NCBI GenBank assembly: GCA_035326105.1
Contig: DAOKYO010000002.1
Coordinates: 124,001-188,000, forward strand
Direction: 5' to 3'
From: Bacilli bacterium
Lineage (GTDB): Bacteria; Bacillota_I; Bacilli_A; RFN20; CAG-826
DNA: 64,000 nt
In this document: one piece after another, positions 53,953 to 63,463 of the stretch
How positions within the stretch are numbered: the first letter of the stretch is position 1
How the letters are laid out: every line of letters begins with the position of its first letter
Translations under genes and position numbers: made by a program
The notes under the pieces: model-generated
Told to the model about the DNA's origin: nothing
Database searches by the model: none
Seen by the model: the letters and a program-made list of their open reading frames with translations, nothing else

Positions 53953-54197
53953 ATCATCCTCCTGTTTTTACTATTTCATTATAAATAAAACCGGTTGACA
54001 AAAAAAGGAATTTTATTCTTTACTTAAAAAAATTAAGCAATATTAAGTAAACCGCTTACATTTTCCTGTTAAGAAAATTATCAAAGACAATCAAACGATT
54101 TTATCGGGATTTATTCTTACAAAATCAACTGTAATTTAAGATAATTCATATTAGAAAACATTTTTCCGTATAATTAAGACATTTTTCTTTGCAAAGG
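53953..54197. promoter_or_regulatory. Divergent regulatory region glgB/ackA
   Basis: About 245 AT-rich bases between glgB (minus) and the ackA promoter. It holds an inverted repeat TTTACTTAA (54019-54027) and TTAAGTAAA (54043-54051), and next to it GTAAACCGCTTACA (54047-54060), which matches the cre consensus at 12 of 14 positions. A CcpA- or LacI-type regulator could act here on both genes. No other feature seen. Confidence 0.4.
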
Positions 54198-54226
54198 TTG
54201 CGAAAAAGCCATTGAGCGCCTATAAT
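54198..54226 (+). promoter_or_regulatory. Sigma-A promoter of ackA-sdaA
   Basis: TTGCGA (54198-54203), 17 bases, TATAAT (54221-54226), 24 bases before the ackA ATG, which has AGGAG upstream. Confidence 0.8.
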
Positions 54227-54250
54227 TTGAAAATGTTTTAGGAGATAATT

Positions 54251-55450
54251 ATGAGCATTAAAATTATGGCCGTTAACGCCGGCAGTTCCAGTCTAAAATT
54301 TAAGTTGTATCAAATGCCAGAAGAGACGATTATATGTTCGGGAATCGCTGATCGAATCGGCCATGACGATGGAATATTTAAGATTTCTTTCGGTGGGCAA
54401 ACCATCAAAAAAATTCTTCCGCTTCCTAATCATGCAGTCGGAGTTAAACTTCTTCTTGACGCGTTGATTGATTATAAGATATTGAATAGTCTTAATGAAA
54501 TCGGCGGTATTGGCCACCGCGTGGTCCAGGGCGGAAAATACTTCTCCGATTCGGCGATATTTAATGACGATACCGAGGCCAAAATCGCCAGTCTTATTCC
54601 TCTGGCCCCTCTCCACAATAAAGCCCATTTGGTCGGTTTTCATGCCTTTAAAGATGTCCTGCCAAATGTTCCCGCCGTCGCGGTTTTTGACACTGCTTTT
54701 CATCAGACAATGGAGCCGCAAGATTTTCTTTTTCCCATCCCCTACGAATATTATGAGCAATACGATATTCGCCGCTATGGCGCTCACGGCACTAGCCATA
54801 AATATCTCGGTGAAGAAGCGGCAAAACTTATACCTGAGATTGCCCATCCCCGCGTTATCTCTTGCCACATAGGAAGCGGAGCATCAATTACCGCCATCCG
54901 CGATGGTAAATGCGTCGCCACATCGATGGGATTGACCCCGCTTGGTGGCATTATGATGGGAACGCGCACGGGTGATCTTGACCCGTCCGTTATGATGTAC
55001 GCTTGCAAATGCACGGGAAAAGATGTTTATGAAATGTATGACATTTTCAACAAAAAGAGCGGATTGCTTGGCGTTTCAGGAATCTCCAACGACACCCGTG
55101 ATATCGAAGAAGCGACCGAAAAAGGAAATGTTCAAGCCGATATTACGAACAAACTTTTTGCGCGCCGAGTGGCCGATTTCATCGGTCAATATTTTGTTCG
55201 TCTTGGCGGGGCCGATATTATTGTTTTTTCCGCCGGTATCGGAGAAAATTCCGGATTTTATCGGGAGTTAATCTGCGATCAAATCGGCGAGGCTTTAGGC
55301 GTCAAAATCAATCGAGAATTGAATTTACCACTCCGCGGTAAAACTGAAATCATATCTACTCCCGACAGCAAGATTAAGGTCGCGGTCATTCCAACCGATG
55401 AGGAGATTATGATTGCAAGAGACGTTGTGCGTTTGCTTAATTTAAAATAG
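54251..55450 (+). CDS. ackA: Acetate kinase
   Basis: Makes ATP from acetyl phosphate and ADP, 399 aa. Signatures VNAGSSSLKFKLY (N-terminal), GIGHRVVQGG, FDTAFHQTM, RRYGAHGTSHKYL, GSGASITAI, MMGTRTGDLDPSVMM and FSAGIGENS. Length normal. No phosphotransacetylase (pta) gene is adjacent. The serine dehydratase gene begins 3 bp downstream. Confidence 0.98.
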   Translation: MSIKIMAVNAGSSSLKFKLYQMPEETIICSGIADRIGHDDGIFKISFGGQTIKKILPLPNHAVGVKLLLDALIDYKILNSLNEIGGIGHRVVQGGKYFSDSAIFNDDTEAKIASLIPLAPLHNKAHLVGFHAFKDVLPNVPAVAVFDTAFHQTMEPQDFLFPIPYEYYEQYDIRRYGAHGTSHKYLGEEAAKLIPEIAHPRVISCHIGSGASITAIRDGKCVATSMGLTPLGGIMMGTRTGDLDPSVMMYACKCTGKDVYEMYDIFNKKSGLLGVSGISNDTRDIEEATEKGNVQADITNKLFARRVADFIGQYFVRLGGADIIVFSAGIGENSGFYRELICDQIGEALGVKINRELNLPLRGKTEIISTPDSKIKVAVIPTDEEIMIARDVVRLLNLK

Positions 55451-55453
55451 AAT

Positions 55454-56662
55454 ATGCAATCAATCAGCGAGCTCTATAAGATAGGTTTTGGTCCGAGCAG
55501 TTCGCATACGATGGGACCGGCCCAAGCGGCAAGAAAATTTTTATCGGTTTTTCCTTGTGCCGACCATTATAAAACTATTTTATATGGCTCGTTGGCGCTG
55601 ACGGGACATGGTCATTTGACTGATCATGTTTTAGCGACACTTTTTAAATCCGAAAATAAACCATTAGATATCGTGTTTGACTTTAAGAATTTAAATTTGG
55701 AGCATCCGAACACCATTCGCTTTTTGGCGTTTGACAGCAATGACAATATTTTGGGAGACCGGGTTTTTTTCTCGGTTGGTGGCGGCAACATTCGGCAAAA
55801 AGGCGAAGACCCACTGCTGATTAAAGAAACTTACCCGTTTGCTAATTTTACCGCTATTAAAAAATACTGCTTTGACAATAATATGTCTTTACCGCTGCTT
55901 GCTAAAAAATTCGAAGATTCAACTCTGATGGCTCATATTGAATTGGTTTTTAAAACAATGGAAAACGCCATTCTAAAGGGACTTAAAAGCGAAGGCTTTT
56001 TGCCGGGAACGTTGCATTTAAAGCGAAAAGCCCGGCAACTGCTGAAACTGAATGACACTTTCCCCACCCGAGCGGAAAAACGCGCACAAATAATAATGGC
56101 TTATGCCTACGCTACCAGTGAAGAAAATGCGGCTGGAGGAGTAATTGTTACAGCTCCGACCTGCGGTTCTAGTGGTGTATTGCCGGCGTTATTATATTTC
56201 TATCATCATAATTTGAAATACCCTTTGAAATCAATTTATGAGGCGCTCTTGGTTGCGGGGATTATCGGGGTGACCATCAAGCAAAACGGATCTATTTCAG
56301 GGGCGGAATGCGGATGTCAAGCCGAGATTGGTGTGGCTTCGGCGATGGCGGCATCGGCAATTGCCTATCTTCATAAATTATCAATTGATCAAATGGAATA
56401 TGCGGCCGAAGTATCATTGGAGCACCATTTGGGTCTTACTTGCGATCCGATTGACGGCTATGTGCAGATTCCTTGTATCGAAAGAAATGCGATTAATGCT
56501 CTGCAGGTCCTTGATGCGGTTTTTCTGGCTCAATATGTCAGTTATGATCATCGTGTTAGTTTGGATCAGATGATAACCACCATGCTTGAGACCGGCCGCG
56601 ATTTAAACGTTAATTACCGGGAAACGGTCCAAGGTGGCATGGCGAGAATTTTCAAAAAGTAA
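55454..56662 (+). CDS. sdaA: L-serine dehydratase, single chain
   Basis: Iron-sulfur L-serine ammonia-lyase giving pyruvate and ammonia, 402 aa. N-terminal beta domain with KIGFGPSSSHTMGPAQAARKF, C-terminal alpha domain with VTAPTCGSSGVLPALLYF, SGAECGCQAEIGVAS, and LTCDPIDGYVQIPCIERN; the cysteines would bind the cluster. This is the fused (Escherichia-type) form, not the split SdaAA/SdaAB of Bacillus. It may feed pyruvate to acetate and ATP via ackA. Probably cotranscribed with ackA. Confidence 0.95.
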   Translation: MQSISELYKIGFGPSSSHTMGPAQAARKFLSVFPCADHYKTILYGSLALTGHGHLTDHVLATLFKSENKPLDIVFDFKNLNLEHPNTIRFLAFDSNDNILGDRVFFSVGGGNIRQKGEDPLLIKETYPFANFTAIKKYCFDNNMSLPLLAKKFEDSTLMAHIELVFKTMENAILKGLKSEGFLPGTLHLKRKARQLLKLNDTFPTRAEKRAQIIMAYAYATSEENAAGGVIVTAPTCGSSGVLPALLYFYHHNLKYPLKSIYEALLVAGIIGVTIKQNGSISGAECGCQAEIGVASAMAASAIAYLHKLSIDQMEYAAEVSLEHHLGLTCDPIDGYVQIPCIERNAINALQVLDAVFLAQYVSYDHRVSLDQMITTMLETGRDLNVNYRETVQGGMARIFKK

Positions 56663-56738
56663 AAGTTATGTGTTTTGAGGTTGATAATTTTATCTTTTGC
56701 CTTTACAATAGTCTATCTTTTGAAAGGAGATAAAATTT

Positions 56739-57743
56739 ATGCAAATCAGAACCGATTACTTTAAGCAAACTAAAACGCAGTATCAAGCTTCTTATAATGC
56801 TATTTATAAGAAAATTTTAAAATACAAAAGAATTGCAGTTTTCGCTCATGCTTCCCCCGACTATGACGCCCTAGGTACCCAAATGGGGCTCACAACTTGG
56901 CTAAGGGATAATTTTCCAGAAAAGGAAATTGTGGCCTTAGGGCAAAATCATGTCGTTTTTACCCCTCGGTTATATCCGCCTCTTGACAAAGTGGACGACG
57001 AGTGGCTAAAAAAGCCTTTTCTGGCTATCGTCGTCGATACCGGCAACGCCGATCGGGTAGCAGATCAAAGATTCCACTATGCCGATTTTGTGATAAAAAT
57101 TGACCATCATCCGGCGGTTGAACAATACGGCGACTTAAATTTAGTCAATACCGCCATGTGCGCTACTTCTGAACTTATCGCCGACTTCATCGTCAACTGC
57201 CCACGCAAAACCAACGTTTTATCAAAGGAAGCCGCGATTTTTCTTTATACGGGCATCGCCGGCGATTCGGGACGTTTCCAATACTCATCGACTACCCCTC
57301 ATACTTTTATGACGGCCGCGGTATTGATGGATACCGGAATTGATTTATCACGCGATGTCTACCTTAAAATGTATGGGGGAACTTTGAATGATCTATATGT
57401 TATGAGCTATATCTTAAATCACTTTTCAGTGACAAAGAATGGCGTTGCCTACTATGTCTTGTCCGATGAAGACTTAAACAAGCTAAATATTCCCGTTGAA
57501 CGGGGAAAGGAAAACGTTAATTTATTTGCCGAAACCGATGGCATCAATGCTTGGGCATCGATAACTGAAGATCGGCCAAACAAAAAATGGCGGGTTTCCT
57601 TACGCAGCAAAGAAAAGTCAATCAATGGTGTTGCCGCGCATTTTCATGGCGGAGGTCATCCACAGGCTAGCGGGGCTACCCTCTTTAGTCTTGATGAGCT
57701 TCCCCAATTAATCGACGAGTTGGATAAGTTATTTGCAAAATGA
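56739..57743 (+). CDS. nrnA: DHH phosphoesterase NrnA-like
   Basis: Bifunctional oligoribonuclease and pAp phosphatase of the DHH/DHHA1 type, 334 aa. HASPDYDALGTQ (motif with Asp for manganese), VVDTGNADR, IDHHPA and the DHHA1 motif HGGGHPQASGATL. In the first motif Pro-Asp-Tyr-Asp replaces the usual Pro-Asp-Gly-Asp. GGAG precedes the ATG. A terminator follows. Confidence 0.93.
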   Translation: MQIRTDYFKQTKTQYQASYNAIYKKILKYKRIAVFAHASPDYDALGTQMGLTTWLRDNFPEKEIVALGQNHVVFTPRLYPPLDKVDDEWLKKPFLAIVVDTGNADRVADQRFHYADFVIKIDHHPAVEQYGDLNLVNTAMCATSELIADFIVNCPRKTNVLSKEAAIFLYTGIAGDSGRFQYSSTTPHTFMTAAVLMDTGIDLSRDVYLKMYGGTLNDLYVMSYILNHFSVTKNGVAYYVLSDEDLNKLNIPVERGKENVNLFAETDGINAWASITEDRPNKKWRVSLRSKEKSINGVAAHFHGGGHPQASGATLFSLDELPQLIDELDKLFAK

Positions 57744-57768
57744 GATTGTCACTGACAATCTTTTTTTC
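57743..57768 (+). terminator. Terminator after nrnA
   Basis: AGATTGT, five-base loop, ACAATCT and seven T, starting in the stop codon. Confidence 0.85.
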
Positions 57769-57821
57769 TTATTAGCCCCAAGAGCCCGTTCATTGTGATA
57801 AAATACTGATGTGGTTTTATT

Positions 57822-60800
57822 ATGAATTTTGTTCCTCTTCACGTTCGCAGTGGATATTCGTTTTTGCAATCGGCATTAACTGTTGATCGCATTTTGGATG
57901 TGGGAAAGAAAATGAAGTTTTCGGCGATGGGAATCACCGATATAAATGTCGCTTACGGATGGATGGAATTTGCTGAAAAGACCCGTTTGGCTAATATAAA
58001 ACCAATATTGGGCGTTGATCTCGAATGTCAGGATTGGATTCTTTCCTTTTACGCCGTCTCCGAAAATGGATATCGTAACCTCGCCTATTTAGTTTATGCG
58101 AAAAGTTTCCAGACTATTACCCTTGATTTATTGAGGAAGCATAGTGATGGTGTCGCTTTGATCATCAATACTCGTCAGGATCCGATCGACCGCCTCTTAA
58201 AAGAAGAAAATCCGCAACTAATAAAAATGATTCGTGATTATGCGAACATTTTCTCTGTTTTCTTTTTGGGAATAGAAATTAACTCGGACAATGATTTATC
58301 CGCGGCTGAATACAGTCGAAAATTTGCCGATAAGTATGGCTATGAGGTTGTTGCCTTTCCAAAAATAATCTATGCCCAGGCCGAAGATGCCTATACGATT
58401 GAGATTCTAGAGGCTATCAGCCATGATAATAAGCTAGAGGATAACACCACTCCTTTGCCCGGGCCTTATTACTTTCTTGAACCGGGGAAAATAGAGAAAT
58501 TTTACACAAAAAAAGAAATTGAAAACACGTTCACTTTAGCCGACATGCCCGATTATGCGATTTCGAGTAAGCGTGGTCGTCTCATTCAATTTCCAAGTTC
58601 AATTCCCGGACGGGAACTGTTGGCCAGTCTTGCCAATGCCGGGCTTAAAAAATTGGGTCTTACGCAAAACAGTGAATATCAAAAGCGCCTTGATTATGAG
58701 CTTGGTGTCATTCATTCGATGGGATATGATGATTATTTTTTAGTTGTTCAAGATTACGTTAATTATGCGCGCCAAAAGGGAATTCCCGTTGGTCCCGGTC
58801 GAGGATCAGCGGCCGGATCATTAGTAAGTTATGCTTTGGGAATTACCGAGATTGATCCGCTGCCCGAGAATCTTCTTTTTGAACGGTTTTTAAATCCTGA
58901 ACGCAAAACAATGCCGGATATAGATATCGACTTCGCCGATGATCGGCGCGAGGAAATCGTCGATTATTTGAAAGATAAGTATGGGAAAAATCGCGTGGCC
59001 AACATCGTAACTTTCCAGACCATCGGTGCAAGGCAGTCTTTACGCGATGTAGCCCGGGTGTTTGATTTTCCGATTCGCCACATTGAACTTCTCAGCAAAT
59101 CACTCGGGATCTATAATTACTCTCTCCGGGAAGCTTACCTGAAAATTCCCGCCTTTAAGCGTCTTATCGATAGCGACACTTTTTATTTACGAATCGTTAC
59201 TTTGGCCAGCAAAATTGAGGGACTGCCCCGGCAAAGCGGAATGCATGCCGCGGGCGTCGTTCTTAGCAATGATGACCTATTTTACTCGATACCGGTTCAA
59301 AGCGACAGCAATGGCAATCTTTTGGTTCAATACGAAATGAACTATCTTGAAAGTCAGGGGTATTTAAAAATGGATATCCTTGGCCTCACAAATCTTTCTA
59401 CCATCCAAAAATGCTTGGTTAATATAAACACCAACTATGCAACCGCTTTTACCGTCGATAATATTCCTTACGACGAAATGGAAGTTTTTGAACTTATTTC
59501 CAATAAAATGACGATGGGAATATTCCAACTCGAAAGTACGGGAATGGTCAATGCCATCGATCAAATAAAACCGTCTTCCTTTGAAGATATCGTGGCAATT
59601 TTGGCTTTATTTAGACCGGGTCCAATGCAAAATATTCCTTTATATGCGCGGCGAAAAGAGGGACGTGAACCCATCGTTTATGATGCGGAAGTGTTAAGGC
59701 CCATCCTTGAATCAACTTACGGAATCATCGTGTATCAAGAGCAAATTATGCAGATCGCTCAGGTGTTAGCCGGCATGAGTCTAGCGGAAGCCGATTTGTT
59801 TCGGCGGGCTATTTCCAAAAAAGATGCGGAAAAACTTGCCGAGTTAAAAGCGACGTTTATTAATGGAACCATCGCCAACGGCTATCCCAAAGATTTGGCG
59901 GAAAAGATTTTTGACACCATATACCAGTTTGCTGACTATGGCTTTAATAAATCACATTCCGTCGCCTATGCCAAACTTGCCTGCCAGATGGCTTATTTGA
60001 AAGTTCATTATCCGGCGGAATTTTATGCCTCCATTCTCGATGCGACCAATTCTACAAACGATACGAAGTTTCAATCCTATCTTTCCGAGATGAGAAAACG
60101 AAACTTAAAGATTTTCGGTCCTTCAATTAATGAATCAAATCTTTCTTTTGTGGTAAAAGACCGGGCGCTTATTTTCCCCATCGTCGCCATTCACGGCATA
60201 AATAATCAGACATCGAACAACATTTTAAAAGAAAGGGATCTTCGCGGCCCATTTAGGAGTTTTGCCGATTTCATCACGCGTCTTCACCCCTATAAAATAA
60301 CCATCAATCAAGTAGAAAAATTGATTGATGCCGGCGCATTTGACCAAATATATGACTCGCGTGCCAGTCTGAGAAAAAATGCTCCGCTTTTATTTTCCTT
60401 TGCTTCGCTCATCGGCAGTAACGACCCCGAACAGGTAAATCTCACCCTTGAAAAAACACCTGCTCCGGCCATTGAACGCGTTGAGGACGACCCTCTGGAT
60501 AATCTTAACCGCGAATACGAGACGCTTGGAGTAATGCTCTCGGAAAATCCACTCCGCTATAAGCAAGAACAAATATTACAAAAAGGTGCTCATCCATTAG
60601 CGGATATTCTTACCAGCAAAAATGACATTTCATTAGTGGGTATCATTAAAAGCATTAAAGTAATCCGAACAAAAGCGGGAAAACCGATGGCTTTTGTCAA
60701 ACTCTACGATCAAAACAGCGAATTCGATTTTACTTTTTTTCCTTCAACCTACCAACAGTACATATCTATTTTAGAAAAAAATAACATCGTCATTGTCGTT

Positions 60801-60866
60801 GCCCGCCAAGATTACCAACGGCCGAATACTTATATTGTTAATAAAGTCGAACTATTGGAGGACTAG
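57822..60866 (+). CDS. dnaE: DNA polymerase III alpha subunit DnaE
   Basis: C-family replicative polymerase, 1014 aa. N-terminal PHP domain (FVPLHVRSGYSFLQSA...), polymerase core with VGPGRGSAAGSLVSYAL, TMPDIDIDFADDRREEIV (catalytic Asp residues), and FRPGPMQNIPLYARRKEG, then a helix-hairpin-helix and an OB domain at the C-terminus. The PHP motif has HVRS where active domains have H-x-H, so PHP metal binding is probably lost. PolC is expected elsewhere in this lineage but not visible here. The ribosome site is weak. polA follows by 3 bp. Confidence 0.95.
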   Translation: MNFVPLHVRSGYSFLQSALTVDRILDVGKKMKFSAMGITDINVAYGWMEFAEKTRLANIKPILGVDLECQDWILSFYAVSENGYRNLAYLVYAKSFQTITLDLLRKHSDGVALIINTRQDPIDRLLKEENPQLIKMIRDYANIFSVFFLGIEINSDNDLSAAEYSRKFADKYGYEVVAFPKIIYAQAEDAYTIEILEAISHDNKLEDNTTPLPGPYYFLEPGKIEKFYTKKEIENTFTLADMPDYAISSKRGRLIQFPSSIPGRELLASLANAGLKKLGLTQNSEYQKRLDYELGVIHSMGYDDYFLVVQDYVNYARQKGIPVGPGRGSAAGSLVSYALGITEIDPLPENLLFERFLNPERKTMPDIDIDFADDRREEIVDYLKDKYGKNRVANIVTFQTIGARQSLRDVARVFDFPIRHIELLSKSLGIYNYSLREAYLKIPAFKRLIDSDTFYLRIVTLASKIEGLPRQSGMHAAGVVLSNDDLFYSIPVQSDSNGNLLVQYEMNYLESQGYLKMDILGLTNLSTIQKCLVNINTNYATAFTVDNIPYDEMEVFELISNKMTMGIFQLESTGMVNAIDQIKPSSFEDIVAILALFRPGPMQNIPLYARRKEGREPIVYDAEVLRPILESTYGIIVYQEQIMQIAQVLAGMSLAEADLFRRAISKKDAEKLAELKATFINGTIANGYPKDLAEKIFDTIYQFADYGFNKSHSVAYAKLACQMAYLKVHYPAEFYASILDATNSTNDTKFQSYLSEMRKRNLKIFGPSINESNLSFVVKDRALIFPIVAIHGINNQTSNNILKERDLRGPFRSFADFITRLHPYKITINQVEKLIDAGAFDQIYDSRASLRKNAPLLFSFASLIGSNDPEQVNLTLEKTPAPAIERVEDDPLDNLNREYETLGVMLSENPLRYKQEQILQKGAHPLADILTSKNDISLVGIIKSIKVIRTKAGKPMAFVKLYDQNSEFDFTFFPSTYQQYISILEKNNIVIVVARQDYQRPNTYIVNKVELLED

Positions 60867-60869
60867 AAC

Positions 60870-63449
60870 ATGAAACAAATGATTATTATCGACGGCAACT
60901 CGCTCTTATTTCGCGCCTATTATGCGACCGCCTATAATGGCCCGGAATTAATGCATACAAAGGATGGAATCCCCACTAACGCAATTTTTTCTTTTTCGAA
61001 CATGATTGGCAAAATAATTGATGAAATGCCGGATGACGCACACATTTTAGTGGCTTTTGACACTAACAAAAACACCCTTCGAAAACAGGAAATGGAATCA
61101 TACAAGGCCAATCGTAAGCCGGCCCCGGAAGAATTGGTCACCCAATTTCCAATCGCCAGATCGCTTTTAAAGGCGCTTAATATTTTTACTTTTGAACTCG
61201 ATGGTTTTGAGGGTGATGACATTGCCGGAACGGCCGCTAAAAAAGCCGAACAGGAGGGATATGAGGTCTTACTCTATACTTCCGACCGTGACTTTTTGCA
61301 ATTGGTCGACGATCATATTACGGTGAGAATATTGAAAAAGGGTCTTTCTGAAACAATTGATATGACTCCCGATAAAGTTAAAGAGGTATATGGATTCCCA
61401 CCCGATGCCATTCGCGATTTTAAAGGTCTTTCCGGCGACAGTAGCGATAATATTCCCGGCGTTCCCGGAATCGGTGAAAAGACCGCCACTAAATTGCTAA
61501 TTGAGTATGGATCACTGGAAAAAGCTATTGAGGCAGCGCCGAATATGCATAATAAAGTTGGTGAAAAACTGATTACTTATAAGGAAGATGGCTTGTTCTA
61601 CAAGCGAATGGCGACGATTATGACCGATGTCCCTTTGCCCTTTTCCATTGCCGAAACGAAATTTTCGGGCTACGATCTGAATGTTGTTTTGCCCTTTACC
61701 CAGCGATATGAACTTAATCAACTGCAAAATCGTGTCTCGAAAAATAAAAAATACGTAAAAGAAACGGCCGCCCCGACGATTGAAATCGAAAAATGGAGTG
61801 AAGGAAGTCTTAAGCACATTGAAGACAAGATTGGTCTTGGTCTGGTGTATGAAGGTAAAAATTACCACCAATCGGCTATTATGGCCGCCTACATATATAC
61901 CGCTGATCAGCACTGTTTCCATTTGTCTTCCTCCGACTTAAAAAGCGACGCTATCCGCAAAATGCTAATTGATCAAAATATAAAAAAATATGTTTTTGAT
62001 GCCAAAGTATCCGAAGTCTTGATGCTTGATAATCAAATGCAAATTGACGGAATTTGCTTTGACTTAAAGTTAGCAATGTACCTTTTGGATTCTTCGCTTT
62101 CATCTTCAATAAGACAGATTTATGCCTACTTTGCCTCCCCTGTGCCGGCGATTGCCGTTGAAACTGACGAGGAGGAAATAATTTTACAGACTATTGGAGC
62201 CTTTGAGTTAGCGGATTCGGCGTTAATGAAAATAAAGAATAGTCAGTTGGATAAGCTTTTCTTTCAAATTGAACTTCCGTTGGCTTCGGTACTGAGCCAT
62301 ATGGAAGTGGAAGGCTTTCCTCTTGATCAGACAACGCTCAAAAGTATCGGGGAAAGATTTAAGGCGCAGATTAATACTCTGCAGGAAGAGATATATGTTT
62401 TAGCCGGTCATGAGTTTAACATTGCCTCTCCGGCGCAAGTGGGAAATGTCCTTTTTGACGAGTTGAAACTTCCCGCAAATCGAAAAAAATCAACGTCCGT
62501 AGATCAGCTTAAGCATCTTTTCGATAAGCATCCGATTGTTGGTAAAATCCTTGAATTTCGTAAGTATGCCAAGTTGATATCCACCTATATCGATAGTCTT
62601 GTCAATTACATTTTCCCTGACGGAAAGATTCACGCTAACTTCAATCAAACGGAAACCACCACCGGACGTCTTTCCAGTTCGGACCCAAATATGCAGAATA
62701 TTTCGATCCGGGACGAAGAGGGGAAGATGATTCGTCAGGCCTTCTTTTATCCGGACAAGGACTTCCAGATTCTTTCCTTTGACTACTCGCAAATTGAGCT
62801 TCGCATCCTCGCGAGTCTTAGTCACTGCGAAAAACTTATTACCGCATTTAAGGAGGGGGCCGACATTCATACCTTGACGGCTAGCCATGTCTTCCATCAC
62901 TCCCCCGTGAGCGACAATGAAAGAAGGAAAGCAAAGGCGGTAAATTTCGGGATTGTCTACGGAATTAGCGATTGGGGATTGGCGGAACAATTGTCTATAT
63001 CTCCGCACGAAGCCGGCACGATCATCAAAGACTTTTATCTTGCATACCCCGAAATAGATCTATTCTTAAAATCGATTATCAGCAACGCCGAAAAAGACGG
63101 CTATGTTTCAACCTTGTTCGGTCGGCGGAGATACTTATCTGAATTAAATGATTCCGCCTACCAGAAAAGAGAATTTGCCAAACGCGCCGCCATGAATGCC
63201 CCGATTCAAGGAACGGCCGCGGATTTAATTAAAATTGCCATGGTAAAAGTTCAGGCGATGTTGGAAAAACGAAAATTTGAAACAAAGATGGTCTTACAAA
63301 TACATGATGAATTGATATTCAAAGTGCCCAAGAAGGAAAAGGGAATTGTCGATCAAGCGATAAGGGAAATTATGGAACAGGCTATCGCGCTTGATGTTCC
63401 GTTAAAAGTCGATGGCCATTATGGTCACACTTGGTACGATGCTAAATAA
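60870..63449 (+). CDS. polA: DNA polymerase I
   Basis: A-family polymerase for Okazaki maturation and repair, 859 aa. N-terminal 5'-3' exonuclease (about 1-290: IIDGNSLLFRAYYAT, FDGFEGDDIAGTAA, SGDSSDNIPGVPGIGEKTA), middle 3'-5' exonuclease-like domain without the DxE metal motif, C-terminal polymerase with DYSQIELRILASLS, KAVNFGIVYGIS and QIHDELIF. So it lacks proofreading, as does Bacillus PolA. GGAGG is at the end of dnaE. mutM follows. Confidence 0.97.
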   Translation: MKQMIIIDGNSLLFRAYYATAYNGPELMHTKDGIPTNAIFSFSNMIGKIIDEMPDDAHILVAFDTNKNTLRKQEMESYKANRKPAPEELVTQFPIARSLLKALNIFTFELDGFEGDDIAGTAAKKAEQEGYEVLLYTSDRDFLQLVDDHITVRILKKGLSETIDMTPDKVKEVYGFPPDAIRDFKGLSGDSSDNIPGVPGIGEKTATKLLIEYGSLEKAIEAAPNMHNKVGEKLITYKEDGLFYKRMATIMTDVPLPFSIAETKFSGYDLNVVLPFTQRYELNQLQNRVSKNKKYVKETAAPTIEIEKWSEGSLKHIEDKIGLGLVYEGKNYHQSAIMAAYIYTADQHCFHLSSSDLKSDAIRKMLIDQNIKKYVFDAKVSEVLMLDNQMQIDGICFDLKLAMYLLDSSLSSSIRQIYAYFASPVPAIAVETDEEEIILQTIGAFELADSALMKIKNSQLDKLFFQIELPLASVLSHMEVEGFPLDQTTLKSIGERFKAQINTLQEEIYVLAGHEFNIASPAQVGNVLFDELKLPANRKKSTSVDQLKHLFDKHPIVGKILEFRKYAKLISTYIDSLVNYIFPDGKIHANFNQTETTTGRLSSSDPNMQNISIRDEEGKMIRQAFFYPDKDFQILSFDYSQIELRILASLSHCEKLITAFKEGADIHTLTASHVFHHSPVSDNERRKAKAVNFGIVYGISDWGLAEQLSISPHEAGTIIKDFYLAYPEIDLFLKSIISNAEKDGYVSTLFGRRRYLSELNDSAYQKREFAKRAAMNAPIQGTAADLIKIAMVKVQAMLEKRKFETKMVLQIHDELIFKVPKKEKGIVDQAIREIMEQAIALDVPLKVDGHYGHTWYDAK

Positions 63450-63463
63450 GTGAGGAAAGAAAA

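Noticed and set aside
54046..54060. Perfect cre box before ackA
   Set aside because: The arm on one side is off by two bases, so it is only a 12-of-14 match; kept as a tentative regulatory region.
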